Below are positions 48,969 through 61,260 of a stretch of DNA of 64,000 nucleotides, piece by piece. Positions within the stretch are counted from its first letter, which is position 1. Each line of letters begins with the position of its first letter. The position numbers were made by a program, and so were the translations under genes. The notes beneath the pieces were generated by a model that saw nothing but the letters and a program-made list of their open reading frames with translations, ran no database searches and was not told where the DNA came from. This DNA comes from Molossus alvarezi (Eukaryota > Chordata > Mammalia > Chiroptera > Molossidae): positions 89,625,501-89,689,500 of the forward strand of contig CM073886.1 in NCBI GenBank assembly GCA_037176705.1. The letters run 5' to 3'.

Positions 48969-48983
48969 CCACAAGGTGGCGCT
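48969..48983 (+). promoter_or_regulatory. Strong CTCF-like motif
   Basis: CCACAAGGTGGCGCT matches the CTCF core consensus CCASYAGRKGGCRSY at 14 of 15 positions. It lies in apparently unique sequence in the MAST4 region, about 2.4 kb 5' of the 46.4 kb exon. Occupancy cannot be judged from sequence. Confidence 0.5.
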
Positions 48984-50877
48984 GTGCTATAGACATTCAG
49001 CGAGATGTTCCCTAATAGCTCGGAGTCCTGTAAATGCACCAAGAACCCTCAGAGCAATTAACCGTGTTAAGGTCCATTCTGCTTATTTTCTCTTAATTAC
49101 TAGTAGCAGCTGCATAAAATACAAACATTTATTGTTTCAGGTCCATCAACTTCTGTCACTTATTTTTCACCTGAAGTTAAAATCTTCAGTTTGCAGAATT
49201 ACATTTAATGACTCTAGGAAAGATTGTTATATCACAAATTAAAAAGTAAAAAACCAGCAGAGGAGAAAACAAAAAACAAAAAAACTTCTAACTAGGAATA
49301 ATGCGCCTTCTTTACACATTTCCAACAAAGCCATAAGAGAATATGAAACAAATGTAGAAGAAAAGGAAGGAGATCAAGGAGAAAGTGTAGGAAAAATAAA
49401 ATCTGTTTTCTCAAATACCTATATAGCCACAAACTATTAATAAGCCAGAGTTTCTTGTTTGTTTCTTTGTCTTTTATCAGAATTACAATCTCAAGCGTGG
49501 GGTATTGTTGTAAATCTGGAAAAACTGAGGCAGTGAACTGTTCAGGCCGCCAATGTTCCCAACACAATCTAAGTAGGAAAAGCTATTAGCATAGTGCTGG
49601 GTTCCAGGACCCCACTTCTTCTCCACATCGAATCACTCTCCCAACAGGGCTCTCTCTAAACAGATCACTTTTCCAAATTTGCTGTGCTGTCACCGGCTCT
49701 CTCCTCTTTCTACAATTAGTCAAAGCTTCTCAAAATGGTCCACTGCAGCCTTGCAATTTCTTTTTCATTTTTGTCCTGATTGAAACACTCATGATTCCTT
49801 TAAAAACATTTCATCACACCCTAGAGCTTATAGTAGACATCAACCCTATCACTTTAGACACTGTCCTTTAAGTGATTTCAGTTTAATCTGTTTCAATTTT
49901 TCCAAAGTCCCAAAGTCTCCATACTACAAGAAGCTCAACTAAAAACAGAGGTTGTCTTTGAACTTTCACAGATGCTCAAGGGCATCTAAGCCTGAGCTGG
50001 TCATTCTTGCTTCAAACACGTCTAATTTCCCTCCCTAAGCAGAGACAGTGGACTCCCAAGAGCCCCACCGACTCCCTGGTCACATGCTTCCCTAGCACGC
50101 GGAGAGCCACCAAGTACACTGGATTGAAATGCATTCCCCAGAAATGTGTCCTTACCTCATTCCAGTACCAAGTATTGCTACCTGGTGAACTAGATTTGCT
50201 CCTATGTTAGTTTCCTGTAGCGCCAAGAGCCATCAAACCACTGGAAGAGGCATATTATTAACTTTAGAAGTCAGACAGGCACCTAACATACCACTTACAT
50301 GTGATGGACACACAACTGCTCTGGCTAGCAGTTTGCACAGGAAACATATAAGCATCTTAGAGAACAAAAGGTACACAGCTGCTGTAAGTCTAATGCAGAT
50401 TCGGGGACATTTCTACAATTGTCAGTCCTACAGAAATGCTAATCACCAAAACTCAAAGTCTGTCATTTTCTACATTTATCATCTCCACCCACTGTCTTGT
50501 TTTACAAATTAGTAGGCTGAGAAAAACAAGACTCCACCAGGATTACACTGTGGTTTCTGCCATCAATGAAGATAAATGAAAAGCAGAGGTAAATCTTTCA
50601 TGAGACTGGACCTTATTTTTGTTTAGGGTCTCTGCCATCGCCATCACCACTCTCTCTAAACACAGATCGTGGGCTTCTTCTTCTGTGGCTATGTCCCCTA
50701 GTAACACCATCCAGCTCTTTCTAAAAGGCATATTGTGATTTTCAATGACTACTGAACTCGCAGCCTTCTTAACTGACAACTTCTCCAACCTCATCTCCAG
50801 ACACTTTCATGCCCCAGTACATGAGTTTTCTGATTTATAGTTTCTAAATATTAACAATGGTGATGTGAACATAGAGA

Positions 50878-51170
50878 TTTTTTTTTATTTTAATTTTTTT
50901 CAATTACAGCTTACATTCAAAATTATTTTGTATTGCTTTCAAGAGTACAACATAGCAGTCAGACAATCCTATACCTTACAAAGTGTTCCCCCGATATTTC
51001 CAGTACCCATCTGGTACCATAGAGGGTTATTACAATATTATTGACTATATTTCCTTTGCTGTACCCTACATCCCTGTAACTATTTTGTAACTACCAGTCT
51101 GTATTTCTCAATCCCTTCACCATTTTCATCCATCCCTCAACCCCCTCCCCTCTGGCAAGCTTTTCCAATT
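50878..51170 (-). mobile_element. L1 3' end, minus strand
   Basis: TTTTTTTCAATTACAGCTTACATTC and CAATATTATTGACTATATTTCC are the reversed L1 3' terminus. Confidence 0.85.
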
Positions 51171-51184
51171 TCAATAAATGGCAG

Positions 51185-51945
51185 CTCCTCTTTTCTAGCT
51201 ACTCACATCACAAAACCTCTAGTTCTTGAAAACTTCTCTTCTTACTCCATATCCAATCAGCAAATGCTCTAACTCAACCTCCAGAATACACCCTCGCCAC
51301 CTCTATTGCTACAGCTCTGCCCCTGCCACCAGGGTTTCTCTTGCAACAACCTCCCAGCAGATCCCTCTGCCTCCATCCTCAGCTCAGCCCAGCAGCCAAT
51401 GGCCCTTCGGAAACACCAGGCTGTGCTCCAATTCCTCTGCAGGAGCCCTCCACAGCTTCCCCTGGTCCCCACAAAATCCAGTCTTGACAATGCCCTGCAA
51501 GGTCCCGCCTCCTCCACCCCCTCCTCTCCGAGCCCCACCACGACTGCTCCACTCGGTCCAGCTTGGTCTATCGCAGACCTCAGAAGGCCCAGGCCTCTTC
51601 CCACCCAGGACCTTTCCACTGACCACTTGCTCTGCCTGGTACACACTCCAGATACTACAGCTACTGTGCTCCCTCCATCCTCCAGGTCTCTTTCCATGTG
51701 ACTCCTTCACGGAGACCCATGCAGTCACCCCACGTGAAACAGCACCGACCACTTTTTCCCTTCTGTTTTCTTCAGAGCATCTATCACCACATGATATGTT
51801 AGACCTTTTATATGTGTTCATTACCCTCCTTCTCCCACTAGAATGCAAGTTACATGAAATGACGTACTAGTCTGTTTTGTCCGTGGCTCTTTCTGTCCAC
51901 AGTTCCACATAAAAGGCACACAGTAAATATTTGTTGCAAGAAAAA
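51185..51945 (+). mobile_element. L2 3' portion
   Basis: A CT-rich coding-like region (CCACTTGCTCTGCCTGG, GGACCTTTCCACTGACC) ends in CTAGAATGCAAGTTACATGAAATGACG, CACAGTAAATATTTGTTGC, typical of L2. The long open frame at 51226-51870 is this repeat, not a gene. Confidence 0.65.
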
Positions 51946-52737
51946 TTAATTGCAAATCTCTGGTATTTAGTAAAAAAAAAATAAAAATAACAACAACAAC
52001 AACAGGTAATAAAGGAACACATGCCACGAAGGGTTTTTATTGTTGGAAAAATCAGAATAAAACTGTGTTAAATGTTACTCAAGGTGAAAAGGCTAAAGGG
52101 AAATCGATAGCATTTTGACAAAATTGAACACTTCATGTATAAGAAAGGACCCTTAGGTTATAGCAAATGACATCTTTTCAAAGAAGCTTTTCTGTGTACA
52201 AACTAATATGCTAATTTTTTAACACTGCTACCTTTGAAGGTGATTTCCTAAATAATGGATTATTCGACCTTTTAACTGTCTCCTAACTAGCATATTCACT
52301 GTGTCTGTGAAGTGTAGCCTTTCTGTAATTCCCGCTCATTCCCACAGTGGTGCATGCGGTTTAAAGGCCCAGCCAGAATGCAAGTGCCCTAAGGCCAAAG
52401 TCCTTTAGTTCAAAGGGATCCCAGTGTCGTCCACATACATAATGAGGGCTCACCAGCAAAGTCTTTTTATGCCTAAAAAGGAGGAAGAGACTGACTGGAA
52501 ACACAGGGCTATAAAGATATTGTTTGGTTATTCCGTTTCTTGATATTAAATATTCTAAGAAACCAAAGATATGAAAATATAGGAATAATTATACAACTGC
52601 ATAGACAATGCTTGTCATCTTAATTAACTGCTCCATCCAAAATGGAGTCAAATTGGCAATCTGAAATGAGTATTTCAAAATTGGATTATATTTACTTTTT
52701 AAAAATTTATTTTATTTTAATTGTTTTTCATTTATTT

Positions 52738-52991
52738 TTATTCATCCTCGCTGGAGGATATTTTTTTCCATTGATTTTAGAGAGAGGAGGAGGGAGGGAG
52801 GAAGGGAAGGAGGAAGGGAGGGGGACACATATGAATGTGAGAGAGACACAATTGGTTGTCTCCTGCACAACCCTGACTGGGGCTGGGGATCGAACCCGAA
52901 ACACAGGCACATGCCCTTGACCGGGAATCGAACTCTTGACCCTTCAGTGTGAGGGCCGACACTCTAACCACTGAGGGACACAGGCCAGGGC
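52738..52991 (-). mobile_element. Ves-type SINE
   Basis: Minus-strand copy with TTCATCCTCGCTGGAGGATA at the tail end, a GGAGGGAGGAAGG tract and head CAGGCCAGGGC. Two box-B-like blocks (ATCGAACCC, GAATCGAAC) are visible. Target duplication not clear. Confidence 0.9.
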
Positions 52992-53004
52992 TAATTTTTT
53001 TTTC

Positions 53005-53125
53005 TTTTTCTTACCATTTGCGATGGCATGGATGGACCTGGAGAGTATTATGCTGAGTGAAATAAACCAGTCAGAGAAAGACAAACACCACATGATTTCA
53101 CTTATATGTGGACTATATTTACTTT
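53005..53125 (+). mobile_element. L1 ORF2-end fragment
   Basis: GATGGCATGGATGGACCTGG, GAGAGTATTATGCTGAGTGA and ACCACATGATTTCACTTATATGTGG are the L1 ORF2 C-terminus and stop region. Confidence 0.8.
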
Positions 53126-53510
53126 AAACCAAAGCCTATAACCAATATTTTACAATTTGATAGGACAAGGTTATATCGTTAAGACAGTCATTACTGGATT
53201 CATACTAACTTGGCAGTTGTCAGGAACGCCAACACCTGCTATCCTAATCAAGACATACACCTGCTTCCACGTCTACTTCCTCACCCACAGAACGTCAGTG
53301 ATAACACTGCTACCTCCTGAGTGTCGCACGGGCCAAGGCCCTCGCACGGCACACAAACAGAGCGGAGCGCAGTGAGCCCTCAACGGATGCCAGCAGCCTG
53401 CTGCAGCATTCCTCCAGCGGCCGCCGCGGCCTTCACGTCTCTGAACGCGCATCTCATCGTGAATCGTTTGCAAAAACTTTCCACTGATGACAGTTTTACT
53501 GAGTTGTCCT

Positions 53511-53532
53511 CCCCCCCCCCCCCCCCCCCCCC
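53511..53532 (+). repeat. Poly-C run (22 C)
   Basis: Twenty-two consecutive C, close to a small CpG-rich patch containing CGGCCGCCGCGG. Confidence 0.97.
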
Positions 53533-53689
53533 GTACAGCTCAAATGAGAACGTGGTTTGAACTGCTTTCAAAGTATCTCTGGCTGTAACTATCCTGCCAT
53601 GTTCAAGAGCGCGAGCCCCTGGGGCTTGGTTGCCCGGTGCCAGGAGGTTTGCAGCGGGCATGAGGCAGAGTAGTGAGAGGCGAGAAGCC

Positions 53690-53845
53690 TCGTCCAGATC
53701 CCAGTGCCATGCCCTGGACAAGCCACTCAACTCTGCCCTGAAGCACAGACCTCAGAGGTGGTGAGGATGCCGAGGGCTGATGGACAAAGGGCGCTCGACA
53801 CCGCGCTTGGCACATGGAAGTGCTCAGGAGCTAATCATGATGGTG
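53690..53845 (+). repeat. Probable MIR relic
   Basis: GCCCTGGACAAGCCACTCAACTC and GCGCTTGGCACATGGAAGTGCTCAG fit the MIR/L2 3' core. Confidence 0.55.
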
Positions 53846-54549
53846 AGAACGGTCACCACAGCCCAGCTCAAGTCTCCCCCTCCCTTAGCCCTAACATCTA
53901 ACGATCTCCCCACAGCCGAAGAAGACGCACCCCCTCCTCTCGGCATCCCAAAGCCTAAGTACCGTGCCAGACACTGAGAGAGCTGCTGCAGTCCTGGACC
54001 ACACCACAGTGTGCTGGGCCCACTTCATTGATTTTGCCAACATTCATTTTAGATTATGCCACCCGCAATTCATGCGTCCACTGAGTGATCCTTCAAGAAA
54101 ACAGCCCTACAAACCTTGCCATTCTGTTCTATAAACAAGTAAGGAAGGGCCTTTATTAAACAATATCTTGTCAAGACTCATCTCTTTATAAAAATATGTA
54201 TTAAGCAACTGTGTGCCAGGTATTCCTCTGGGCACAGAAGTGGAGCCAAAAGACAAAAATCCCGTCTTTCAGGAGTTTCCAACTCGGGGAGACAGAAACC
54301 TGGAGAAAACGTTGTCAGTCGTCCACATTAGAAAGAGATGTGCTTCTGCTGGGTTATGGTATCTATCACCCTGGGAACCCCACAAGCCACATAACTAATC
54401 ATGTTTCTCCAGCTCAGCCACTAGCAATCACCGGGCAAAGCTTGCTGTCCACCACCAGCAAGGGTGGCAGGTCCAGTCTCCACCAAGACTTCATGGACCT
54501 GGTTGCCACACTAACCTTCTCCCGGCTGCGCCTTACCCTCTGCTGTAAA

Positions 54550-54868
54550 CTGAATGCTTCTGTCCCCAGCCCTAATTTCATATCTTGAACCCTAACCCTG
54601 GATGTGATGGTATTTAGAGACAGGGTTTTTGGGAGGGGATGAGTTCATGAAGGTGGAGCCCTCCAGAATGGGATTGGTGACCTTCCACCATCTACCACGG
54701 AGGACACAGCTAGAAGGTGGCTGTCCGTGAGTCAGGAAGTGGCTCCCAGCAGATACTGAATTTTCCAATGCCTTCATCATGAACTTTCTAGCCTCCAGAA
54801 CTGCGAGGTACACATTTCTGTGGTTTGTAAACCACCCAGTCTGTGGTAGTCTGTTGTAATAGCTCAAA
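54550..54868 (+). mobile_element. Ancient LTR-like repeat (MaLR-like)
   Basis: CTGAATGCTTCTGTCCCCAG, TTTGGGAGGGGATGAGTTCATG, CTTTCTAGCCTCCAGAACTGCGAGG and CCACCCAGTCTGTGGTAGTCTGTTG are typical of a mammal-wide LTR. The exact family is not assigned. Confidence 0.55.
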
Positions 54869-54871
54869 GGA

Positions 54872-55060
54872 TACTGTCGCCCAGAGGATAGTCGGCAATG
54901 CCTGAAGACATGTTTGGTTGTCCCCACCTAGCAGTAAGAGAGGACGCTGCTGGTGGAGACCACGGATGCTACTAAACAATCTGCCACACACAGGACAGCC
55001 CCCAACAACAAAGAACGACGTGTCACCCGATGTCATCAATGCCACCGCTAAGAAACTGCT
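54872..55060 (+). mobile_element. MER20 (nonautonomous hAT-Charlie) remnant
   Basis: GGCAATGCCTGAAGACATGTTTGGTTGTCC, GGATGCTACTAAACAATCTGCC and ACAGGACAGCCCCCAACAACAAAGAA match the MER20 consensus order. Confidence 0.8.
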
Positions 55061-55635
55061 CCACACTTACTTTCCTTTTGTCTATTTTCACCTATTTTTA
55101 AGTTATTCATCGTGCTGCATTACCTATTATTGTAGGTCATTTTAAACCTTTTAAAGAAGGGGGACGGAGGAAGGACACAGATAGAATCTTAGCAAAAAAT
55201 GTTCATGTCAACAAGATTTGTTAAGCAAATAACTTCCTGAGCCACATTAATTTACCTAAGCTATTAACAGTTCATTGCAATTCACTTTCTCAATGAATCC
55301 ATGCTTTGAAAAATAGTACGTCAATAGAACATGTTTAAACTAGATGTACTAGATACCAATAGCATTTGCCATCTTTAGTTTTGTAATTACTTCTTTGAAT
55401 CACAAACTTCAATTAGCAATATAAAAGTGTTTCAGAAACATCCTAACACACATTATTAGATCAAACTACAATTACATTCACTTAAACAGAGCTGCATCGC
55501 ATTGCATTTCTTAAGAGAATTGACTTTCTTTCTTCCCTTCCCAGAGAAATATGTAAATTAGCACTCTGATAACAGTATCTCACTTTTGTCTGTCAACCCA
55601 ACTTCAAGAACGTCAATTCCTTTGCCTATGACTAT

Positions 55636-55640
<5 letters not shown>

Positions 55641-55683
<43 letters not shown>
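55641..55683 (+). repeat. (CA)n microsatellite
   Basis: About 21 uninterrupted CA units. Confidence 0.98.
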
Positions 55684-55686
<3 letters not shown>

Positions 55687-55800
55687 CACCACCAGCAATA
55701 TCATCCCAGGGCCAAGGACAAGGCCCACACAGCAGGCATTTAATTATTAGTGTGATGTTTACATTAAGCAATAAGCTCAGTAGTCTACAGTAGTCTACAG

Positions 55801-55827
55801 ATGTAAAAAATAATAATAATAATAAAG
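55801..55827 (+). repeat. (AAT)n short repeat
   Basis: About six AAT units just after a duplicated TAGTCTACAG (55781-55800). Confidence 0.85.
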
Positions 55828-56263
55828 CTAATATTACATTCCAGATTTTAAAACATTATGTTACAGTTTTTAAAGCAGCACTTCTCAGAGCTCCGCTTAG
55901 GAACAGAGGCTCAGGGAGAGCTCAGGGAGAATACGGATTTGACTTTGCATACACACCGCCTACTTTCCTGTCACTTTAATATTCAAGATGTTTCCCTGAC
56001 CTTTATTTAGGGATCTAATCTATGCCTGGAGCTGTTCACTGATCTGAAGTCATTAAAGCCCCGGTTCCGTCATGGCCCTGTCAGCGGCATAAGGGAAGAT
56101 TCTGCCACAGTGACCGGGGCAGGAAGAGAACACTCCTCACCAGCCTCCGTCCTTCCATTTGAAGCCAGAGAGGAAAATGTGCCCACTTCGCCCTCCGGCA
56201 GAGGGTAGACCCCCAGCCAGGTAATATTATTATTTCCATTTCACCGTGAAGAAACAGATTCAG

Positions 56264-56526
56264 CCCTGGCCAGTTTGGCTCAGCGGTTAGAGCGTTGGCC
56301 TGCGGTCCGGAGAGACCCGGGTTCGGTTCCCGCTAAGGGCACGTACTTCGGTTGCAGTTTGTCCCCGGCCCTGGTTGGTCGTGCGGGTGGCAGCCACTCG
56401 ATGTGTCCCTTCACATCGATGTTTCTCTCTCTCTCTCCTTCCTCTCTCTTCCTCTCTCTCCCTCCCACTCTATCTGTACAAAAAATGGAAAAATATCCTC
56501 GGGTGAGGATAAAAAAAAAAAGAAAA
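56264..56526 (+). mobile_element. Ves SINE
   Basis: Complete copy close to the apparent consensus, head CCCTGGCCAGTTTGGCTCAG. Target duplication GAAACAGATTCAG at 56251-56263 and 56527-56539. Confidence 0.95.
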
Positions 56527-57239
56527 GAAACAGATTCAGAAAGAGTAACCCCTCCAAAGTTCTCAGTTCCATGAGAGGTGCAAAAGGACTCAAGGTGGAA
56601 GTTCCTAATACGACAGCGCGGTCCCTCCCACTGTTCTAATCCGTCCCCCAGAGAGGGGTTCCCGGGGCGAAGCACAAGAAGCCGCACAAAGTTAACTTTC
56701 ACGCTCTCTTCCATCCCGGGCTGGGAAGACTCCCCAGATCTTGACCCTGGTGTCAACTGATTCAATGACCCAGTTCCGTCCCAACAGATAGCCTCCACAA
56801 AGTTTCTAGGGCTTCTATAGCTGACATCCTGAAGTCAGAATTATAAAATCACAAAGTATTAGCAGTAGAAAAGACCGAAAATCACTCACAGACTTATTTG
56901 CTGTTTGGGGGAAGCCTGAGGCTCAGCAAGGCGTGTGCTCTGTCCACATTCACAGAGAAAGCAGGGGCACCAGGACATCATGTTCGGACCTGCAGTCTAT
57001 GCCTGTCACCCCCCCCCGGTGCCTCTGCAGCCCCACTGACATCACCACTCCATTGTAATCGCCTGCGTGCTTTTCCGATGGCTTTTAATTCATACACATC
57101 TTCACTCAGAGTTGTTTTTTAAAAAACTTTAGCCAAATGTGTACTGTGGACTAGACTCTGTGTTAAGGGCTAGAGATAGTAAACAGAATAGATGCGGTCA
57201 TCTTCCTCGGGGCATTTCTAGTGAGTGTAGGAGACAAAC

Positions 57240-57700
57240 ACAACAACACAACCAGAAAACAGCAGGCACGCGCAGGGACAGGTAGGTACGGGACTGCGGT
57301 GGCCTGGAGCAGGGCTGCGCGCCTAGTTAACGCCGTTCCTTACTGGGTGGCGAGCAAGGCTGGCATCTGCCTGAAGTACAGAAGGGGCTCACTCGCATGG
57401 AACCACATCGTTACGGTCCCCTCGGGCACCCAGAAGCCAGTCCAGGAAGGGGCACCACGTGGTGTGCAAACACTTGCTAGTCGTCCTTCTGGTTTGGGGC
57501 TTTTCAAAGTCACCCGCCGCACCCTGCGGTGTGAGAGCGAGAGCGAGCTTCTGCACCATCGGACCACCCAGCGTGCCAGGCTCTCCGCAAGCCGGGCCGC
57601 CCGCCCTCTTTGGGCACCTCCGCTCCCAGCAGGGCCAGGAGCCCTGGCGAAGTGCAGGGCAGCGCCCCCCATGTGTGGAGGGGAACAAGGGCAGTGCAGG
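57240..57700. promoter_or_regulatory. Moderately CpG-rich block
   Basis: This ~460 bp stretch is visibly richer in GC and CpG than its surroundings (for example ACGCGCAGG, GCTGCGCGCCTAG, CACCCGCCGCACC, CCGGGCCGCCCGCC). It sits upstream of the 46.4 kb exon relative to MAST4 transcription. It could be an old island, a regulatory element or chance; no TATA box or exon is identified. Confidence 0.25.
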
Positions 57701-57724
57701 GAGGGAGGCTGTGGCTTGAGGCAG

Positions 57725-57865
57725 GCCCACAGCTGGATTAGAATCCGGACACTTAGCAGCTGCATAAAGGGTACAAATTATACTTTCATCTGTAACATAG
57801 GGATAATTACACTATCCTCACGCAATTCTTATGGGTTAAGCGAACTGATGAGTAGAACGCTCCTA
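57725..57865 (+). repeat. MIR SINE relic
   Basis: TTTCATCTGTAACATAGGGATAATTACACTATCC and TTATGGGTTAAGCGAACTGATGAG are the MIR core. Confidence 0.7.
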
Positions 57866-57999
57866 GCAAGAGAAGTCTCTCAGGTGTTTATTCCTTCCCC
57901 TCCCCTGCCCTTTCCTAGCCCAGCTCGTTTTATCAGAACCGTGAAAGAAAATAGGCAAGGCTGAAACTTCTGTTCAGTAACACGCATGCGAACTAAAAA

Positions 58000-60234
58000 T
58001 AAACTTTATACAAGGTTCTGGGAACAACTTCAAAATGTACTCCGCTTGTAAGATAGTATTTAAGCTCTCTCACTGGACAAGCACAGATAAATTATTATTC
58101 ATCTCATGATTTTACATTAAGAGAAAAAATGGGCTGTTTGAGCAAGTCTCCCATGGGTAGCAGGAACAAACTGAACTCTGACCCAAGAGGCAAAATAAAT
58201 GTTCTTAAAGAAAGCATTCCTAAGAACCATGAGTCATGCGTTCTCTGCAGCTGAGGGCCTCACCTGGTTAAAATGGAAATAATTGAGAAGAACAGGAAAA
58301 ACAATCACTGAAAAGTTGGCAAATAGAAGGGGAGGGAAGGAGGGCTCTGGGGAGGGGGCGGGGTGAAGTGCAGGGCCCTGCGAACTATTTCTACCAGCTT
58401 GCCTTCCTTCTTAAAGAAGGAAAAGTCACCAGAGAAGGTGAAGGGACTGGAGAAGGAAGAGAAGGGAAGGGCTGAAGGAGGAAGGAGAGGGAGAGGATGA
58501 GGCGAAGGTGACGAACAAGAGCTGTTCAAGGACGCGGATGCTCCACCCGACTCCTGTCCCCAAGTCATCTCGCCGTCGTTCCGGGGTATTCTACACAGAG
58601 CCTAAGGCCAACCTTCTCTCTTAGCAAAACTGACAAACAGTATATAAATAATTATAGGAAATCACACACGCATTATTAAATATTTCTAAATAAAGATATT
58701 CCATAATAATAAGTAAATTCCGAGACCTTAAGTCAGTAGCTCCCTAGCTCAGCACTAAATCCACCTGACTCCGGGATTTCTACCTGCCCAGGTTCCCGCC
58801 CTCCGGTCTACCCTGCTTCCCTGGGCCATGTCCTCTGCATCTTGATCACTAGCCCCCAGACCCTGTACCCCCAGGGTCTTGCACTGACTGGCTCCTGTCT
58901 CTGAAACGCAACCTAGTGAGGAGCGGATCCGGATGAGGGGCTGGCCCCAGTGTCCCCCGCCTGCCCAGGGAACTGCCCCTGCTGGCGGAGGGCTTGCTTT
59001 AGAGCTTTGAGTACCAGTGCGCATAGCCCAGCGTTCCTTTGTCCTGTTCACACCATCCCAGGGCTGAATCCAAGTCATCCTCCACCCCTGGCTTCCCAAT
59101 CCCCAACGGTCAGGCCAAGTCTAGCCTGCCAGGCCCCCAGGACATGAACTACAGGAACATGGAAAGGAGAAAATGACACAAAAATATACAAGAGGAAGAA
59201 GGAAGGGGGTGGGAAATGCCACGAGGGAGACAGAAGAAAAATGAGAAAGGAGAGTAATTAATAGCTTGGTAGATTCTGCAGAAAATGAACCCAGGTTAAC
59301 TTTTCTTCACATTCTACTATTTGCTTGGGTCAAGAGCGTGTGAGTAACTTAATCATTCTGATCACTGATTACACTGTTATCTAAACGTCAGACTGGCGGG
59401 CCAGCCTTTGCAGGAAACTCATCACATGTTTTTATCTGCTCCTCATGAGAAGATGTGGTTCCAGCCAAGAGCCCTCTGCTCCGACCACCCCACCCCCATG
59501 TGGCAGGAGGAAACTTTACTCCAGGTTACAGAAGTGAAGGACAAGTCAGGACGTTCCCAGACATCTGAAATAGACGCAGGCAAATGAATCCAGAAAGCAA
59601 CTCCACAGTCAGCATCTGACCCAGTTCCAGCTCCCAGGCCCCGGGTCTTTATTTTCCCGTTCTCGCCTGAGGCTCACGGGTGGAAGGGCTATGCACTAAA
59701 GCACCGGCTCTAAAGGCTGGAATCAAAAGACACTGGGTTAGGGGAAGTTTCAAGAGTGAGCTTGAAGTCTGCTGGAGAACAGAGCACGCTGTGGGTACAA
59801 GTCTTCCTTTCAATAAATCTAGGGCTCTCGTCTGTAAAGGCCCAAACTTCCAGGCACGTAAATTCGATTTCTTCTCCATATAGGGGGATTTCAAACAATG
59901 ACTTCATCTCCCATGTAAGTGTTTATTGAAAGATTAACAGAAAGCAGTTCAGCACATATGAACGCATAACTTCCAGTTGCAAGGCACACCCACTGAACTG
60001 GTCTGGCTGGTGAAGCCCATGAGCCCCCAGCTAACTGTACCATCATGGCCACCAGAAGCCAGACTGCCTCTCCATCAGGGCTATGGATTTTCTTTGTCTT
60101 CTAATTGTGCATATTCCTCTTATGGTTATCATCACCTCTACTGTTAAGAGGCTCCATTCCCACCAAGCTCAAACCACCACAGCCACTAAAGGCCCATTCC
60201 TGATCTTCGCCATTTATTGATATTCCTAGGATTG
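58000..60234. other. Intron-like sequence without recognised gene
   Basis: Mixed unique sequence including a purine-rich patch at 58325-58510. No coding or clear transposon signature is seen. Confidence 0.5.
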
Positions 60235-60345
60235 CATGCCAAATAAAGTTCTATTGGACCACAGCCAAGCTCACTCATTTACCTACTCTCCACGCTCTGC
60301 CTACAACAGCACAGCTGAGCAGTTCTCAGAGAATGCATGGTCCTG
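60235..60345 (-). mobile_element. Nonautonomous hAT-type DNA transposon relic
   Basis: CAAATAAAGTTCTATTGGACCACAGCC, CATTTACCTACTCTCC and TACAACAGCACAGCTGAGCAG resemble a common mammalian hAT MER element in reverse. Confidence 0.6.
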
Positions 60346-60559
60346 TACTGAGCAAGTTTAGCAGTGCCTGCTGTCTTCAGTAAATTCACTGAGCAGCTAC
60401 TATGTGCCAAGCACTGTGAAGAGACTGATCAAAGCAAAATCCCTTTCTTCTGGTGGTAATAGTGCTGTGAAGCAGCAGCTACAGGGCATGAGACAGAGAA
60501 TGACTCTACCACATGGGTGATCGGAGGTCATCTCTGAAATGGGGACATTTGAACAGAGA

Positions 60560-60587
60560 CCTGGAGGGAGGGAGGGAGGGAGGGACC
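60560..60587 (+). repeat. (GGGA)n short repeat
   Basis: About six GGAG units within an otherwise G-rich stretch. Confidence 0.9.
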
Positions 60588-60734
60588 TGTGCAGGGGAAA
60601 AGGCTTCCAGGAAAAGTAAGCAAGGTGACTGGGCAATGTCCCTTTTCCCCAGGATCTCAACCCCACCCCCATCCCACACCCCTCCCCCCCTCCCCACCCA
60701 GCTAGGCACAACCCTTGCTATATGCACGTACCTA

Positions 60735-60910
60735 AGTGTTTATCTCATTTAGTCTTCAAAACAACCCTCTGATATGATAATGTTTTCATTCCCATTTTAC
60801 AGACAAGGAAACTGAGGCTTAGGGAGTTCAAGCAACTTGCCCAAGGTATCAGGGCTAGTGAGCAATAGAGACTGTGACCCACATCCAGCTGTCAGACCCA
60901 GGCTCTTCCT
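60735..60910 (-). repeat. MIR SINE relic
   Basis: CTCATTTAGTCTTCAAAACAACCCTC, CCATTTTACAGACAAGGAAACTGAGGC and GCAACTTGCCCAAGG form a clear inverted MIR. Confidence 0.9.
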
Positions 60911-61167
60911 GTGCTGGTCCCCAGTCCCCGCAGGCAGCGCCAGCAGCCAGATGTTACAGTTGTACCTGGTCCGAGATGCAGGCCAGATGGCTTCCCGGGA
61001 CCCGCTTCCTGGTTCACCCGTGTTTGGACCTTGTTCTCACTGAACTGCTCTACTTCCTGCATTCCTCACATGATGTAAGTCTCTGAAGGTTACCCCCAAA
61101 CCCAATTGTTCAGTATGGAAGACTCACTGAGGGAGGCAGATAGCTTGCAAAGGAGGAAGGAGACCGT

Positions 61168-61260
61168 GAACTAATATTGACAGAAGGTTTCTGTGTGCCA
61201 GGCCCTGATATAAAGACTGCACAGTGTTTCTGAGAGACAATACTTAGTGAGAATAAGTAG
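61168..61260 (-). repeat. Partial MIR relic
   Basis: AACTAATATTGACAGAAGGTTTCTGTGTGCCAGGCCCTGATATAAAGACT is like the inverted MIR 3' part. Confidence 0.5.

Noticed and set aside
51226..51870. 214-codon plus-strand frame
   Set aside because: It coincides with an L2 fragment whose typical 3' end follows; overlapping frames on both strands are equally open.
57221..57964. 247-codon plus-strand frame
   Set aside because: It spans a GC-rich block and a MIR relic, has no recognisable domain, no exon borders and competing frames on the other strand.
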